A DNA stretch of 31,067 nt from JASFYU01 sp045046905 (GTDB taxonomy: Bacteria > Bacteroidota > Bacteroidia > Flavobacteriales > Flavobacteriaceae), in the NCBI GenBank assembly GCA_045046905.1, contig JASFYU010000089.1:1-31067 (forward strand), in the 5' to 3' direction. Shown here piece after piece: positions 16,236-27,700 of this stretch. Numbering within the stretch: the stretch's first letter is position 1; every line of letters starts with the position of its first letter. The translations under genes were made by a program, and so were the position numbers. Below the pieces are notes generated by a model. That model ran no database searches and was not told the origin of the DNA. It worked only from the letters and a program-made list of their open reading frames with translations.

Positions 16236-19200
16236 ATGAAAATTAATTTGCAAAATGTCCTATTCCGCTTCAGGAAAGGATTATTAATCAACATTATGAG
16301 AACTTTTATTTTTTTGTCACTTACAGTGGTATTTAGTTTTGCGCCCAAAACTATTTTATCGCAAAACTCAAAAATTAAAATAGATGCCGATAAAATGTTA
16401 AGTGTCGATGAGGTTTTTGACCTTATAATGAATCAGACAGACTACAAGTTTATTTATCAAGAAGGTGTTTTTGATAAATATCCAAAAGTTCAGGTAAAGA
16501 AGGGAACCATACTTGCCAATAAACTGTTGAAAAAGAGTTTGTCAAGTGGTCATTTCAATGTTATTTTTACTAAAAATAACACCATCTTAATAGAGCAATC
16601 AGCAGAAGAGGTTAAAATAATTCTGCAGCAAGAAGTCTCAGGCATAATCACTGACCAAGCCGGCCAGCCATTACCCGGGGCAAACGTAATCGAGAAAGGC
16701 ACGGCAAATGGTACTCAAACTGACTTTGATGGTAATTATACCTTAGGCATTTCAGGAAGCGACGCCATTTTGATGATTTCTTACATTGGTTTTGAAACCG
16801 TTGAAATTGCCGTTGTTAGTGGTCGATCTACATATAATGTTTCGCTAATTCTTGACACCGATGCATTGGACGAAGTTGTAGTAGTTGGTTATGGTACCCA
16901 AAGAAAAAGAGAAATTACAGGAGCTATTAGCTCAATATCATCAGATGCTATTGACAAACAAACCATTACAGGTTTTGATCAAGCTATGGCCGGTAGGGTT
17001 GCCGGTGTTCAAGTTTCCCAAAATTCGGGAGCTCCGGGCGGATCTACTTCCATTAGGGTGAGAGGTATCGGAACGCCAGGAAATAGTGAACCGCTATATG
17101 TTATCGATGGTGTACCTGTATTTAACAGTAACTCCGGACGAGGAGGAGGCTCAACACCCATAGGCATACTTAATACGATCAACCCCAATGATATTGAATC
17201 AATTGAAATTTTAAAGGATGCTGCCTCTGGTGCTATTTATGGATCAAGAGCTGCCAACGGAGTTGTGATTATTACGACTAAAAAGGGTAAGGCCGGTAAA
17301 TTGAGATTAAATCTAGACTATTCTATTGGAATACAAAGCCTAGAAAAAGAGCTTGATATATTAGACGGACCCACTTATCAAGAGTACATCAGAGAATATT
17401 CAGGCGCAGCACCAAATTTTACAAATCCTGCGAATACGAATTACTTGGACGAAATTTTTCGATCAGCCCCAATTCAAAATTTCAACCTTAATGTTAGTGG
17501 TGGAAATGAAACATCTAAGTATTCCTTATCGCTAGGATATTTAGACCAAGAAGGTATCATAAGAGGTTCTGGTTTTGAAAGACTCTCTTTACGTATCAAT
17601 ACGTCTCACGATATTGGTAAGCGTTTCAGAATAGGTAATAATACTTCCATATCGCGGTCAATTAGCAACCAAATAGAAGAAAACACGGTATTTGGATCCG
17701 CAATTGGTAGAGCTATAATAAATCCTCCGGTTATACCCGCAAGAAACCCTGACGGAAGTATTGGGCAGCCCGGTGATGTAGGTACTAGTTTTATTAGAAC
17801 CGGTGGTCCACTTTTCATAACCGATGAGCGTTTTTTCGAGGCCGAACAATTTCGTTTCCTCGGTAATGTCTTTGCCGAATATGATATTTTCGAAGACCTT
17901 ACCTACAGAATGAATTTAGGTGGTGATTTCCTTTTTGCTGGCTCTAACTCCTTTACTCCATCCTTTAAAGGAAATGGAAGTCCAGATATTCTTTCTGCCG
18001 GCACACGATTTGATAGTCGCGAGTGGATTTGGTTATTAGAGCATACGCTGAACTATCAAAAACAATTTAATGAAATTCACAATTTGAATGTTCTTGTTGG
18101 TTTTACGCAACAGCAATCAACATATTCCTCACATAGTTCTTCTGTACAAGGTTATGTCACCAATGATTTAATCGCTTTGGATGCAGCTTCACAAATTTCA
18201 GGTGTAAGAGGTAGTTTGGTAGACTGGTCATTAATGTCTTTTATCGGTAGGGTAAACTATAATTTAAAGGACAGGTACTTTGTTTCAGGTAGTATTCGTA
18301 GAGATGGTTCATCGAGATTTGGACCAGATAACAAATGGGGGATATTCCCATCCGTATCAGCGGGATGGCAAGTTTCTGATGAGGAGTTTTTTAAAATTGA
18401 TTTTATAGATCAATTTAAACTAAGAGGTAGTTGGGGGCAGTTAGGTAATCAAGAAATCAACCCTTTTCAATATCTTCCGTTGTTGGTTAACAACGCTAGT
18501 TATGCTTTTGGTGGTAATGTGAGTACGGGCCTTTTTGCACCGCAACCTGCGAACGAAAATGTCACCTGGGAAACATCGACCCAAACCAATTTCGGAATAG
18601 ATATAAGTTTATTCAATAGCAAGCTTACTTTAAGTGTTGACTACTTCGACAAAGAGACCGATGGTATTTTGTTACCAGGCACCTTACCCTTGGCCTACGG
18701 TTTTATTCTTAACGGTGCTTCTCAATTTCCTACGGTAAATGCAGGTGTTGTAAGAAACACTGGGGTAGAATTTGATTTAGGTCTTAAAGGATTCAAAGAA
18801 GATTTTAGTTGGACCGTTAATGCCAATATCGCTACCTTGAACAACAATGTAGAGAGTTTAGGTACTGGTGGTGCCATAATTAGGGATGAAGAATCTTTAT
18901 CTACTCGTTTTGATATAGGTTTACCAATTGGGGCCTTCTACGGTTATAAGGTTGATGGGGTTTTTCAAAATCAAGCAGAAATAGATGCCCTAAATCCTGA
19001 TGCGGGTAACGGCGTTTATTACCAAGCTTCCGCTACAGTACCAGGAGACTTCAAGTTCAAGGACCTAAATGGTGACGGTGTTGTCGATGCGGACGATCAG
19101 ACCCTCTTGGGTAGCCCTGTACCCGATTTCACCTATGGCTTAAATGCGAACATCAACTACAAAAATTTTGATTTCTCAATGTCTTGGCAAGGAGTGCAAG

Positions 19201-19628
19201 GGAACGAAATCTTCGCTAAAATCTTTCAACAAGCAGGAGACTTTACAAAACCTGACAATAAATTCACCCAATTATATGAAAATGCTTGGAGAGGAGAGGG
19301 TACGAGTAATACTGTACCAAGAATAGCCCAAGATAATGCCAATGGCAATTATAGAAACTCTGATTATTATATAAAAGATGGTTCGTTCTTACGATTACGC
19401 TCTTTACAAATAGGCTATACTTTGCCTAGTGACTTTTTGGAAAAATTGAAATTAAGTAATTTTAGGTTGTATGTGGGTGGTCAAAATCTCTTAACTTTTG
19501 ATAACTATGACTTTGGTCTAGACCCTGAAGTTGGCGCAACGTTTGAACAAAATTTACAGAACGGGGTCGATTACGGTCGTTATCCAATCCCAAGAACAAT
19601 AAGTATGGGCGTAAACATAGGATTTTAG
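16236..19628 (+). CDS. SusC/RagA family TonB-dependent outer-membrane receptor with STN domain
   Basis: 1130 residues. The N-terminus MKINLQNVLFRFRKGLL with its signal peptide is standard for flavobacterial SusC proteins regulated through FecR. The STN signalling domain is at about 48-115 (KMLSVDEVFDLIMNQTDYKF). A carboxypeptidase-like regulatory domain follows at about 133-205 (VSGIITDQAGQPLPGANVIE). The SusC signature and TonB-box-like DEVVVVGYGTQ are near 213, then the plug (AGRVAGVQVSQNSGAPGGST, RVRGIGTPG, PLYVIDGV) and a 22-strand barrel ending in terminal Phe. The DLNGDGVVDADD loop is usual for the family. It forms the outer-membrane channel capped by the SusD encoded 22 nt downstream. 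The imported ligand is unknown. Confidence 0.97.
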   Translation: MKINLQNVLFRFRKGLLINIMRTFIFLSLTVVFSFAPKTILSQNSKIKIDADKMLSVDEVFDLIMNQTDYKFIYQEGVFDKYPKVQVKKGTILANKLLKKSLSSGHFNVIFTKNNTILIEQSAEEVKIILQQEVSGIITDQAGQPLPGANVIEKGTANGTQTDFDGNYTLGISGSDAILMISYIGFETVEIAVVSGRSTYNVSLILDTDALDEVVVVGYGTQRKREITGAISSISSDAIDKQTITGFDQAMAGRVAGVQVSQNSGAPGGSTSIRVRGIGTPGNSEPLYVIDGVPVFNSNSGRGGGSTPIGILNTINPNDIESIEILKDAASGAIYGSRAANGVVIITTKKGKAGKLRLNLDYSIGIQSLEKELDILDGPTYQEYIREYSGAAPNFTNPANTNYLDEIFRSAPIQNFNLNVSGGNETSKYSLSLGYLDQEGIIRGSGFERLSLRINTSHDIGKRFRIGNNTSISRSISNQIEENTVFGSAIGRAIINPPVIPARNPDGSIGQPGDVGTSFIRTGGPLFITDERFFEAEQFRFLGNVFAEYDIFEDLTYRMNLGGDFLFAGSNSFTPSFKGNGSPDILSAGTRFDSREWIWLLEHTLNYQKQFNEIHNLNVLVGFTQQQSTYSSHSSSVQGYVTNDLIALDAASQISGVRGSLVDWSLMSFIGRVNYNLKDRYFVSGSIRRDGSSRFGPDNKWGIFPSVSAGWQVSDEEFFKIDFIDQFKLRGSWGQLGNQEINPFQYLPLLVNNASYAFGGNVSTGLFAPQPANENVTWETSTQTNFGIDISLFNSKLTLSVDYFDKETDGILLPGTLPLAYGFILNGASQFPTVNAGVVRNTGVEFDLGLKGFKEDFSWTVNANIATLNNNVESLGTGGAIIRDEESLSTRFDIGLPIGAFYGYKVDGVFQNQAEIDALNPDAGNGVYYQASATVPGDFKFKDLNGDGVVDADDQTLLGSPVPDFTYGLNANINYKNFDFSMSWQGVQGNEIFAKIFQQAGDFTKPDNKFTQLYENAWRGEGTSNTVPRIAQDNANGNYRNSDYYIKDGSFLRLRSLQIGYTLPSDFLEKLKLSNFRLYVGGQNLLTFDNYDFGLDPEVGATFEQNLQNGVDYGRYPIPRTISMGVNIGF

Positions 19629-19650
19629 TAAATAAATAAAAAACAAATAA

Positions 19651-21132
19651 ATGAAAAAGTATATTTTTCTTAGTCTTATATCGGTAGTAACACTACTCGG
19701 CTGTGAAGATTTTATAGAAATCGAACCACAGGATTCTTTAACTACTACTGCATTTTTTAAAACTGCAGATGATGCCATTGCCTCTATTAACGCGGCTTAT
19801 GATGGGTTTCAACATTTAAATTATTACGGTTTCAACTATCCGGATATTTTGAATATTGCCGGAGGAGACGCTATAAAAGGAGGTTTTGGAGCAGGTGACC
19901 GTCCAGCTTACCTAGAATTTGAAACATTTGACATAACCCCTCAGAATCTCAGAATCAGAGAATTTTATGCTATGGCATGGGGTGGTGTAAACAGGGCGAA
20001 CGCAGTTTTGGATAATGTATCCCAAATGGAAGTTGAAGGCACTTTTACTGAAGCCCTGAAAACAAGAATTTTAGGTGAAGCCACTTTTTTAAGAGCCTTG
20101 CACTACACCAATTTAGTAACGGCTTTTGGGGGCATGCCAATTTATACTTCTGTACCCGCTATTGATGATGAAGTACTACCCCGAACGTCTACACTAGAAA
20201 CCTGGGCCTTCATCATAAGTTCTTTCCAAGAGGCCGCCAACCTATTACCAGATTCTTATGATGATGCTAATGCAGGTAGGGCTACAAAAGGTGCTGCCAA
20301 TGCACTGCTAGCTCGTATCTATTCTTTTAGAGGAGAATGGGCTCAAGTAAATACTCAGGTAGATTTGGTTATAAATAGTCCTGCCAATTATGATTTGGCT
20401 CCTACTTTTGCTGAAAATTTTGACGAAAGGGGCAATAATAATATGGAGTCTATTTTTGAGATTCAATACACCCTATCTAGCACTTCTTTGTCGATATGGA
20501 GTAGCGCTGGAGATTGGAACTCTAATTTCATAGCTAAATATTCCGCTCCACAAGTAGGCGACGCTGGCTGGGCGACTATGTCTCCGACACAAGAATTAGT
20601 AGACGATTTTGAGGCTGGTGATCTCCGATTAACAGAAACTGTTTATCGTCCGGGCGACCCATATGGTGACGGTATTTTCGATCCCAATGACGGTTCACAT
20701 TTCTCAAATGCAGGTCTTTATGGTCACAAAAAATTGACGGGGCTAGATTTTGCAAATACTGCCGGCAATGGTTTTGATTACAATTATAAAATTATTCGAT
20801 TTGCAGACATTCTTTTATTGAAAGCCGAGGCAGAAAACGAGTTAAATGGAGTTTCTGAAAATGCGTTAGCCCCACTAAACCGTATTAGAGTCCGTGCTGA
20901 ATTGTTGCCTGTTAACGAGGTGAACAATCCTGGTCTTAATCAAACTGGTCTCCGCGATATTATTCTAGGAGAGCGAAGAAGTGAATTAGCTATGGAAGGG
21001 TTACGCTTTTATGACGTAATATACCGTGGTAGAGGTGTCGAATTCCTCGGTTCTAGAGGCTATCAGGCCGGTGATGAAGTTTTTCCTATACCACCAGGTG
21101 AAATTACTCAGACCGGTTGGAAACAAAATTAG
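19651..21132 (+). CDS. SusD/RagB family ligand-binding lipoprotein
   Basis: 493 residues. The lipoprotein signal ends at Cys18 (VVTLLGC). SusD-family marks are DFIEIEPQDSLTTTAFFKT near the N-terminus, AIASINAAYDGFQ, ILGEATFLRALHYTNLVTAFG (TPR-like helices), ANALLARIYSFRGEW, RFADILLLKAEAENEL and the C-terminal GERRSELAMEGLRFYDVIYRG. As the surface lid of the SusC channel it binds the substrate before import. It is co-transcribed with susC, and a strong hairpin follows its stop codon. Confidence 0.97.
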   Translation: MKKYIFLSLISVVTLLGCEDFIEIEPQDSLTTTAFFKTADDAIASINAAYDGFQHLNYYGFNYPDILNIAGGDAIKGGFGAGDRPAYLEFETFDITPQNLRIREFYAMAWGGVNRANAVLDNVSQMEVEGTFTEALKTRILGEATFLRALHYTNLVTAFGGMPIYTSVPAIDDEVLPRTSTLETWAFIISSFQEAANLLPDSYDDANAGRATKGAANALLARIYSFRGEWAQVNTQVDLVINSPANYDLAPTFAENFDERGNNNMESIFEIQYTLSSTSLSIWSSAGDWNSNFIAKYSAPQVGDAGWATMSPTQELVDDFEAGDLRLTETVYRPGDPYGDGIFDPNDGSHFSNAGLYGHKKLTGLDFANTAGNGFDYNYKIIRFADILLLKAEAENELNGVSENALAPLNRIRVRAELLPVNEVNNPGLNQTGLRDIILGERRSELAMEGLRFYDVIYRGRGVEFLGSRGYQAGDEVFPIPPGEITQTGWKQN

Positions 21133-21150
21133 TTCTATAAATTAGATATT

Positions 21151-21187
21151 AAAGGTAGTATGGTAATTTATGCCATACTACCTTTTT
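21151..21187 (+). terminator. Strong hairpin terminator/attenuator after susD
   Basis: AAAGGTAGTATGG (21151-21163) pairs perfectly with CCATACTACCTTT (21173-21185): 13 bp, 9-nt loop, ending in a run of five T. It lies 19 nt after the susD stop and 18 nt before the next ATG. The in-frame ATG at 21160 is buried in the stem, which argues for 21205 as the start of the next gene. Confidence 0.8.
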
Positions 21188-21204
21188 CTGCATCATTTAA
21201 TACT

Positions 21205-24200
21205 ATGTTCAAGGCCATAAAATATTGTAGTATTTTTTTTCTTCTGAGCCATGTGTTTTCATGCTCGTTAAGTGAAAATGAGGTTTTTACCAAACTAAAT
21301 CCTGAACAAACACATCTAGACTTTGTAAATCAAGTTTTCGAATCGGATTCTATTAGTTTAGCCAACAACTACTATTTCTATAATGGTGCCGGTATTACCA
21401 TTAGTGATTTTAACAATGATGGCCTTCAGGATATTTATTATTCGGGTAACCACATAAGGTCTAAACTCTACCTCAATAAAGGAAACCTTAGTTTTGAAGA
21501 TGTTACCCAAAAATCTAGACTTGAGAATGATTTTTGGAGTAGCGGTTCTACGTACGCTGATGTTAACGGAGACGGCTGGCAAGATATTTTTGTTTGTACC
21601 GTAGGAAAAGATGAGCCCAATTTACTTTATATCAATCAGGGAACTGATGCCAAAGGCGTACCAAAATTTAAAGAAGAAGCTGCCAAATATGGTTTGGATG
21701 ACAAAAGAATATCTACCCAAGCTGCTTTTTTTGATTACGACCAAGATAATGACTTGGATCTATTCGTTATTGTGAATTCACAATTAATGAACGATCGCAA
21801 TCAGACCAAACCAAGAAATACGGGTACTAATTCTTATACCATCGATATTCTTTATAGGAATAATGGAGACGACACATTTACCGAAGTATCTGAGCAGTCT
21901 GGAATCATTTACGAGGGCTATTCTTTAGGCCTCGCCATAACTGATATTAACAATGATGGTTGGCCAGATGTATATGTGGCCAATGATTTTATCACCAATG
22001 ATCTTTTATACATCAACAATCAAAATGGAGGATTTGATGAAAAAGCCAATGACTATCTAAGGCATACCAGCTATAACGGAATGGGAGTTGATATTGCAGA
22101 TGTGAACCAAGACGGTCTTATGGACATCACCGTAATGGATATGCTGCCAGAATCTAACAGGCGCAGAAAATTAATGCAAGCACCTGTGAATTATGACTTA
22201 TTTAATCGTAGAACAGATTTAGGATATGCCAAACAACACGTAAGAAATACCCTTCAAATAAACCAAGGGGTCAATGATGAAGGTAATTACCAATTTAGTG
22301 AGTTGGGAACACTGACCGGCATGTATTCAACAGATTGGAGTTGGGCCCCCCTGTGGGCAGATTTTGATAATAGTGGTACCTTAGACCTATTCATCTCCAA
22401 TGGATATTATAAGGATCTCACCGATATGGATTTTGCCCTTGGCCTCAAAGAAAAATTACGTTTTGGTTCTAATGAACACAGTATTTCTTACCAAAAAGAG
22501 ACTTTGGATAAATTAAATCCAATAAAAAAATCCAATTTTCTATATAGAAATAAAGGAAATCTAGATTTGGAAAATGTCACCAAAGAATGGGGTTTGAATG
22601 AACCTTCTTTCTCGCACGGTGCCGCTTTTGCTGATTTTGACAATGATGGAGATTTGGAGTTAGTAGTCAATAATCTTGGGCATACATCCTTTTTTTACAA
22701 GAACAATACCCTAGAGAACACTCAAGTAAATGAAGAGGGTCGTAGTGTTTTCCTAAGTATTAAACTGAACGGCCCTGGCAAAAATAAAAATGCTTTTGGT
22801 GCACGTTTGGAATTATATGCCCACGGAGACCTAAAACAGAGTTATTATCATTCTAATGTACGTGGATATCTATCTAGTATGAGTGATATTATCCATTTTG
22901 GATTAGGTAAAGAAAAGAAGGTTGATAGTATTACCATACGTTGGCCAGATGGCACTTTTCAAACTGAAAATTCTATAATAACAAACACCTCACTTACAAT
23001 TAAGTATCATCCGAATAGAAAAGGCCAACCTCTAGTACAGCCTAATACGCTATTTGAGTCGGTTACTGATTCTTTACAATTGGAATATATACATAAGGAA
23101 AACAGTTATATAGACTTTAAGAATGACCCTTTGTTTTATAAAATGTATTCACGCGAAGGACCTAGTATCGCCATTAACGATATAAACAATGATGGGTTAG
23201 ATGATATTTTAATAGGTGGTTCCGCTAATAATTCAGCTACATTATTTATCCAGAAAAAAGGTTCCTTCGAGAAAAGAAGCCTATTCGAATTAGAAAAGGA
23301 TTCTAACTATGAAGATATGGGTATGCTCTTTTTTGACGCCGATGGCGACGGAGACAATGACCTATATGTGATTAGCGGCGGAAGTGACTTTGTAGCAAGT
23401 GAAGAGGCTTATCAAGACCGGTTTTATAAAAATGAAAACGGAATCTTTGTCAAACAGGAAACGGGTTCTTTAAGTACGGCAAGCGGCGGTCCGGTTAAAG
23501 GGGCTGATTATGACAGAGATGGTGATATTGATCTCTTTATTGGCGGTAAAATAAGTCCTGGAAAATACCCTACTTCTCCCCTAAGCAGCCTTTTAATAAA
23601 TCAAAATGGCATTTTAAAAGAAGACACACCTAAAGCCTTAAAAGAAATTGGCATGGTAACAGATGCACTGTGGACCGATTTCAATAATGATGGTTGGGTA
23701 GATCTGATCGTGGTCGGAGAATGGAGTAAAATTCAATTTTTTGTCAATAAAGAGGGTACGCTAGAACCTTATAATAATACAGGACTTGAACATACATCTG
23801 GATGGTGGAACAGTATTTCTGGTGGTGATTTCGACAATGATGGCGATACGGATTATATCTTGGGCAACTTTGGTTTAAACACCTATATCAAGGCTGACCA
23901 AGACCATCCTATTCGTGTATATGCAGATGACTTTGATGCCAACGGAAAAATAGACCCAATCATATCCTACTATGAAAAGGATGATTCTGGTACATTGCAA
24001 GAATACACATTACACACCAGAGATGCACTGATATCACAAATAGTCGCCTACAAAAAACGTTTTAAGAATTATAAGTCCTTTTCCGAAGCAGATTTTGACG
24101 AAGTCCTTAAAAAACATGATCGTAAAAATGATTTTGTCCTTGATGCCAAAATATTGACCACAAGCTATATAGAAAATATGGGTTCAAAAGGATTTAAGAT

Positions 24201-24726
24201 ACGCCCCTTACCTATAGAATGCCAAGTTGCTCCCGTATATGGCGTGTTGATTAAAGATTTTGATGGTGACGGAAATTTAGATGCCCTATTAAGTGGTAAC
24301 CAAAATTCTGCAGACCCCCTTTTTGGTAACTATGATGCCTCAAACGGAATTTTTCTCAAAGGAAATGGAAATGGGAAATTAGAACCAGTTTCAAGCATGG
24401 AATCAGGATTGTATTTAAATGGAGATCAAAAAAGTATCGTTACTCTTTTTGTTGCAAATCATCCAGTACTTGTTGCCGGTGCAAATCAAGGTGCAATCAA
24501 AGCTTACCAACATTTTGATTATATGTCTTTAGCTAATAATATTATCCCTTTGAAAGCTATGGATGCCGGGGCCTATATTACTTTTAATACTGGAGAAAAA
24601 ACAAAATTGGAGTTCTATTATGGCAATAGTTACCTTTCTCAGTCTTCAAGAAAATTTATGATTCTACCTATAATGAAAGAGGTTCTTTTTTATGACTACA
24701 ATGGGCTTACGCGAAAAATAAAATAA
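21205..24726 (+). CDS. Giant FG-GAP/VCBS repeat lipoprotein with ASPIC/UnbV domain (first copy)
   Basis: 1173 residues from ATG 21205, chosen because it gives a lipoprotein signal with Cys20 (SHVFSCS) and lies beyond the hairpin; an earlier ATG at 21160 sits inside it. Many calcium-binding DxDxDG-type FG-GAP repeats make an N-terminal propeller (DFNNDGLQDIYY, DVNGDGWQDIFV, DINNDGWPDVYV, DVNQDGLMDITV, DFDNDGDLELVV). The ASPIC/UnbV domain lies at about 530-590 (VRGYLSSMSDIIHFGLG, SITIRWPDG), and a second repeat set follows (DINNDGLDDILIGG, DADGDGDNDLYV, DYDRDGDIDLFIGG, DFDGDGNLDALLSG). Such proteins often accompany SusCD pairs. The role is unknown; a surface binding or accessory subunit is plausible. 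Confidence 0.92.
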   Translation: MFKAIKYCSIFFLLSHVFSCSLSENEVFTKLNPEQTHLDFVNQVFESDSISLANNYYFYNGAGITISDFNNDGLQDIYYSGNHIRSKLYLNKGNLSFEDVTQKSRLENDFWSSGSTYADVNGDGWQDIFVCTVGKDEPNLLYINQGTDAKGVPKFKEEAAKYGLDDKRISTQAAFFDYDQDNDLDLFVIVNSQLMNDRNQTKPRNTGTNSYTIDILYRNNGDDTFTEVSEQSGIIYEGYSLGLAITDINNDGWPDVYVANDFITNDLLYINNQNGGFDEKANDYLRHTSYNGMGVDIADVNQDGLMDITVMDMLPESNRRRKLMQAPVNYDLFNRRTDLGYAKQHVRNTLQINQGVNDEGNYQFSELGTLTGMYSTDWSWAPLWADFDNSGTLDLFISNGYYKDLTDMDFALGLKEKLRFGSNEHSISYQKETLDKLNPIKKSNFLYRNKGNLDLENVTKEWGLNEPSFSHGAAFADFDNDGDLELVVNNLGHTSFFYKNNTLENTQVNEEGRSVFLSIKLNGPGKNKNAFGARLELYAHGDLKQSYYHSNVRGYLSSMSDIIHFGLGKEKKVDSITIRWPDGTFQTENSIITNTSLTIKYHPNRKGQPLVQPNTLFESVTDSLQLEYIHKENSYIDFKNDPLFYKMYSREGPSIAINDINNDGLDDILIGGSANNSATLFIQKKGSFEKRSLFELEKDSNYEDMGMLFFDADGDGDNDLYVISGGSDFVASEEAYQDRFYKNENGIFVKQETGSLSTASGGPVKGADYDRDGDIDLFIGGKISPGKYPTSPLSSLLINQNGILKEDTPKALKEIGMVTDALWTDFNNDGWVDLIVVGEWSKIQFFVNKEGTLEPYNNTGLEHTSGWWNSISGGDFDNDGDTDYILGNFGLNTYIKADQDHPIRVYADDFDANGKIDPIISYYEKDDSGTLQEYTLHTRDALISQIVAYKKRFKNYKSFSEADFDEVLKKHDRKNDFVLDAKILTTSYIENMGSKGFKIRPLPIECQVAPVYGVLIKDFDGDGNLDALLSGNQNSADPLFGNYDASNGIFLKGNGNGKLEPVSSMESGLYLNGDQKSIVTLFVANHPVLVAGANQGAIKAYQHFDYMSLANNIIPLKAMDAGAYITFNTGEKTKLEFYYGNSYLSQSSRKFMILPIMKEVLFYDYNGLTRKIK

Positions 24727-24738
24727 GAGTTTAATTTA

Positions 24739-27700
24739 ATGGTGCGAAGTTATCTGCTTTTTGGTTTTATTCTTCTTTTTTTCCTTTCCTGCAAGGATAA
24801 AAAAGACAGCTTTGCTCAGCATGAAGAACCAGAGAAAGTAATTCAATATTATAGGGCTATTTCTGCAGATAGCTCTGGTATTCAATTTTTGAATAAGACC
24901 CAAGAATCTCAAAATTTTAATTATCTCAACTACCCATTTATTTATTTTGGAGGAGGAGTCTCTACCGGAGATATCAACAATGATGGTTTGCCTGATATCT
25001 ATTTTACGGGGCAAATGGGTAAAAACAAACTGTATTTGAATAAGGGAAACATGTCTTTTCAAGACATTACTTCTACGGCTGGTGTAGAAGGAACCTATAA
25101 CCATTGGACTACCGGAACCACTATGGCAGATGTCAATAATGATGGTTTTCTAGATATTTATGTGAGCGTCGCCGGCCCAGGAAGCACAAGAAAAAATCTA
25201 CTGTACATAAACAACAAAAACAACACCTTCTCTGAACAGGCACAGAACTACGGTATTGCAGATGTAGGCCATACTATTCAATCTGCTTTTTTTGATTACG
25301 ACAACGATGGGGATTTAGATCTATATGTAGGTAACTATCCCACCTCTGGTTTCAGTCAAAATAATAATTTTTTTGAAAAACGGATGAAGCATCCTACTAT
25401 AGAGGAATCGGATAAACTGTATCGCAATGATGATGGAAAATTTATAGATGTCACCCTAGCATCAGGCATACTAAATTACGGACTAACACTTGGTGTCAGT
25501 TTTTCAGATTTTAATAATGATGGCAATGTAGACATCTATGTGTCCAATGATTTTAATTCAAGTGACTTTCTTTATATCAACCAAGGCAATGGTACATTTT
25601 TAAATCAACTTCAGCAGTATACAAGGCACACTTCTAATTTTGGTATGGGTACTGATGCAGCTGACATCAACAACGACGGTCTTATCGATTTTGTTCAATT
25701 AGATATGATGGGCAGTACGAACGAAGACCAGAAGTCAAATATGAGTGCCATGAATACCGCCCTATTTTATGATTTGGTAGATAAAGGTCTGCATCATCAA
25801 TACATGAAAAACACATTACAACTCAATACGGGACTGAATAGTTTTATTGATATCGGTGAGATGGCAGGCATTAGTTATACAGATTGGAGCTGGTGTCCAT
25901 TATTATTCGATATGCAAAACAATGGTTTTAAAGACTTGTTTGTTACCAATGGTATGCGGCGTAATGTTAATAATAACGACTATAATGCCTTTTTCCGAAT
26001 ACAGAAGGCCTATGGCAAGGTGAAGCCAGAACAGTATTTAGATTGGGTGAGAAGAATGTCGTCTACTCCTGTGCCTAATTTTGCATTTTCGAATAATGGA
26101 GATTTGACTTTTGAAAAGAAAACAAAAGAATACGGACTAAGTGTTGAAGGCTTTTCTAACGGCGCTTCGTATGCCGATTTGGATTTAGATGGTGATTTGG
26201 ATCTTGTCGTGAACCACCTAGATAAGACATCTCAAATATTTGAAAATAAAATCAACAATAAAACTGGGGCAAACTACCTTCGAGTAAAACTCATTGGAAA
26301 AGAGGATAATACATTTGGAATAGGATGTAAAATAAAAATATTTACGAATGGTGACAAACAATTGGTAGAACTCCAAACCACACGTGGCTACGAATCGTCT
26401 GTTGAACCTATTGTGCATTTTGGTGTTGGCAATCTTCAAAAAATAGATTCTGTTCAGATTTTCTGGCCAATGAGAGGTTTGCAAACGGTTTACAATATTG
26501 AGGCAAACCAGCTACTTGAAATAAAACAAGAAGAAGGGGCAAAAGTTCAAGCTATTAAAAAGGATAAACCAAAGAGGCTATTCTCAAGTTTAGAATTAAA
26601 CCTATCACCAAAATACACGCACAGAGAAAATGATTTTAACGATTTTCAGCGGGAAGTACTTTTGCCACATAAAATGTCACAACAAGGCCCTGCATTAGCT
26701 GTAGCAGATGTAAATGGCGACGGTTTGGATGATTTTTATGTAGGAGGTGCTAAAAACCAATCGGGGCAACTTTACGTACAAAATGAACAAGGAGGCTTTG
26801 AAGCAACAGCGGAAGACATTTGGAAATCGGACAAGGAATATGAAGATGTTTCGGCAACTTTTTTAGATGTCGATAATGATGGTGATAATGACCTATATGT
26901 AGCAAGTGGAGGCAATGAAAACCCAGATGGAGATTCATTATACCAAGACCGACTTTATATAAATGATGGCACTGGTAAATTTAAGAGAGTCAAAAAAGGC
27001 CTTCCCAAAATATACACTAGCAGCTCTATTGCCAAAGCTTTTGATTTTGACAAAGATGGCGATTTAGACTTGTTTGTTGGTGGAAGACAGACCCCAGGAA
27101 AATACCCCTTAGCAACAAATAGTTACATTCTAAGAAATGATAGTAAAAAGACCCTTGTAAAGTTTACGGATATAACTAACGAAATTGCTCCTGACTTTAG
27201 CAATCTAGGTATGGTCACAGATGCAGAATGGGCTGATATCAACAAAGATGGTGAGCAAGATTTAATCATTGTTGGGGAATGGATGGCGCCTAAAATATTC
27301 ATCAATACCGAAGGCCGATTTTTAGATGAGAGTTCGTCTTATGGCTTAAATGATTTTGTCGGCTGGTGGAATACCGTAAAAATGGAAGACTTGGACAATG
27401 ATGGGGATTTGGACTTTTTAGCAGGAAACCTAGGGTTAAATTATAAATACAAGGCTACAGAAACGGAACCGTTTAAAATCTATGCTAAAGATTTTGATGA
27501 TAATGGTAGTTTAGATATTGTGTTGGGCTATTATAATGCAGGAGAATTGTATCCTCTAAGAGGGCGTGAATGCTCTTCTCAACAAATACCTTCCATTAAA
27601 AAGAAGTTTCCAGATTATAACTCCTTCTCCAAGGCTAACCTAACGCAAGTATACACACCAACCAAGTTGAATGAAGCCTTAAGCTATGAGGCGAAAACCT

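Noticed and set aside
24736..25104. 122-codon minus-strand frame
   Set aside because: It is antisense to the start of the second FG-GAP lipoprotein and has no recognisable feature.
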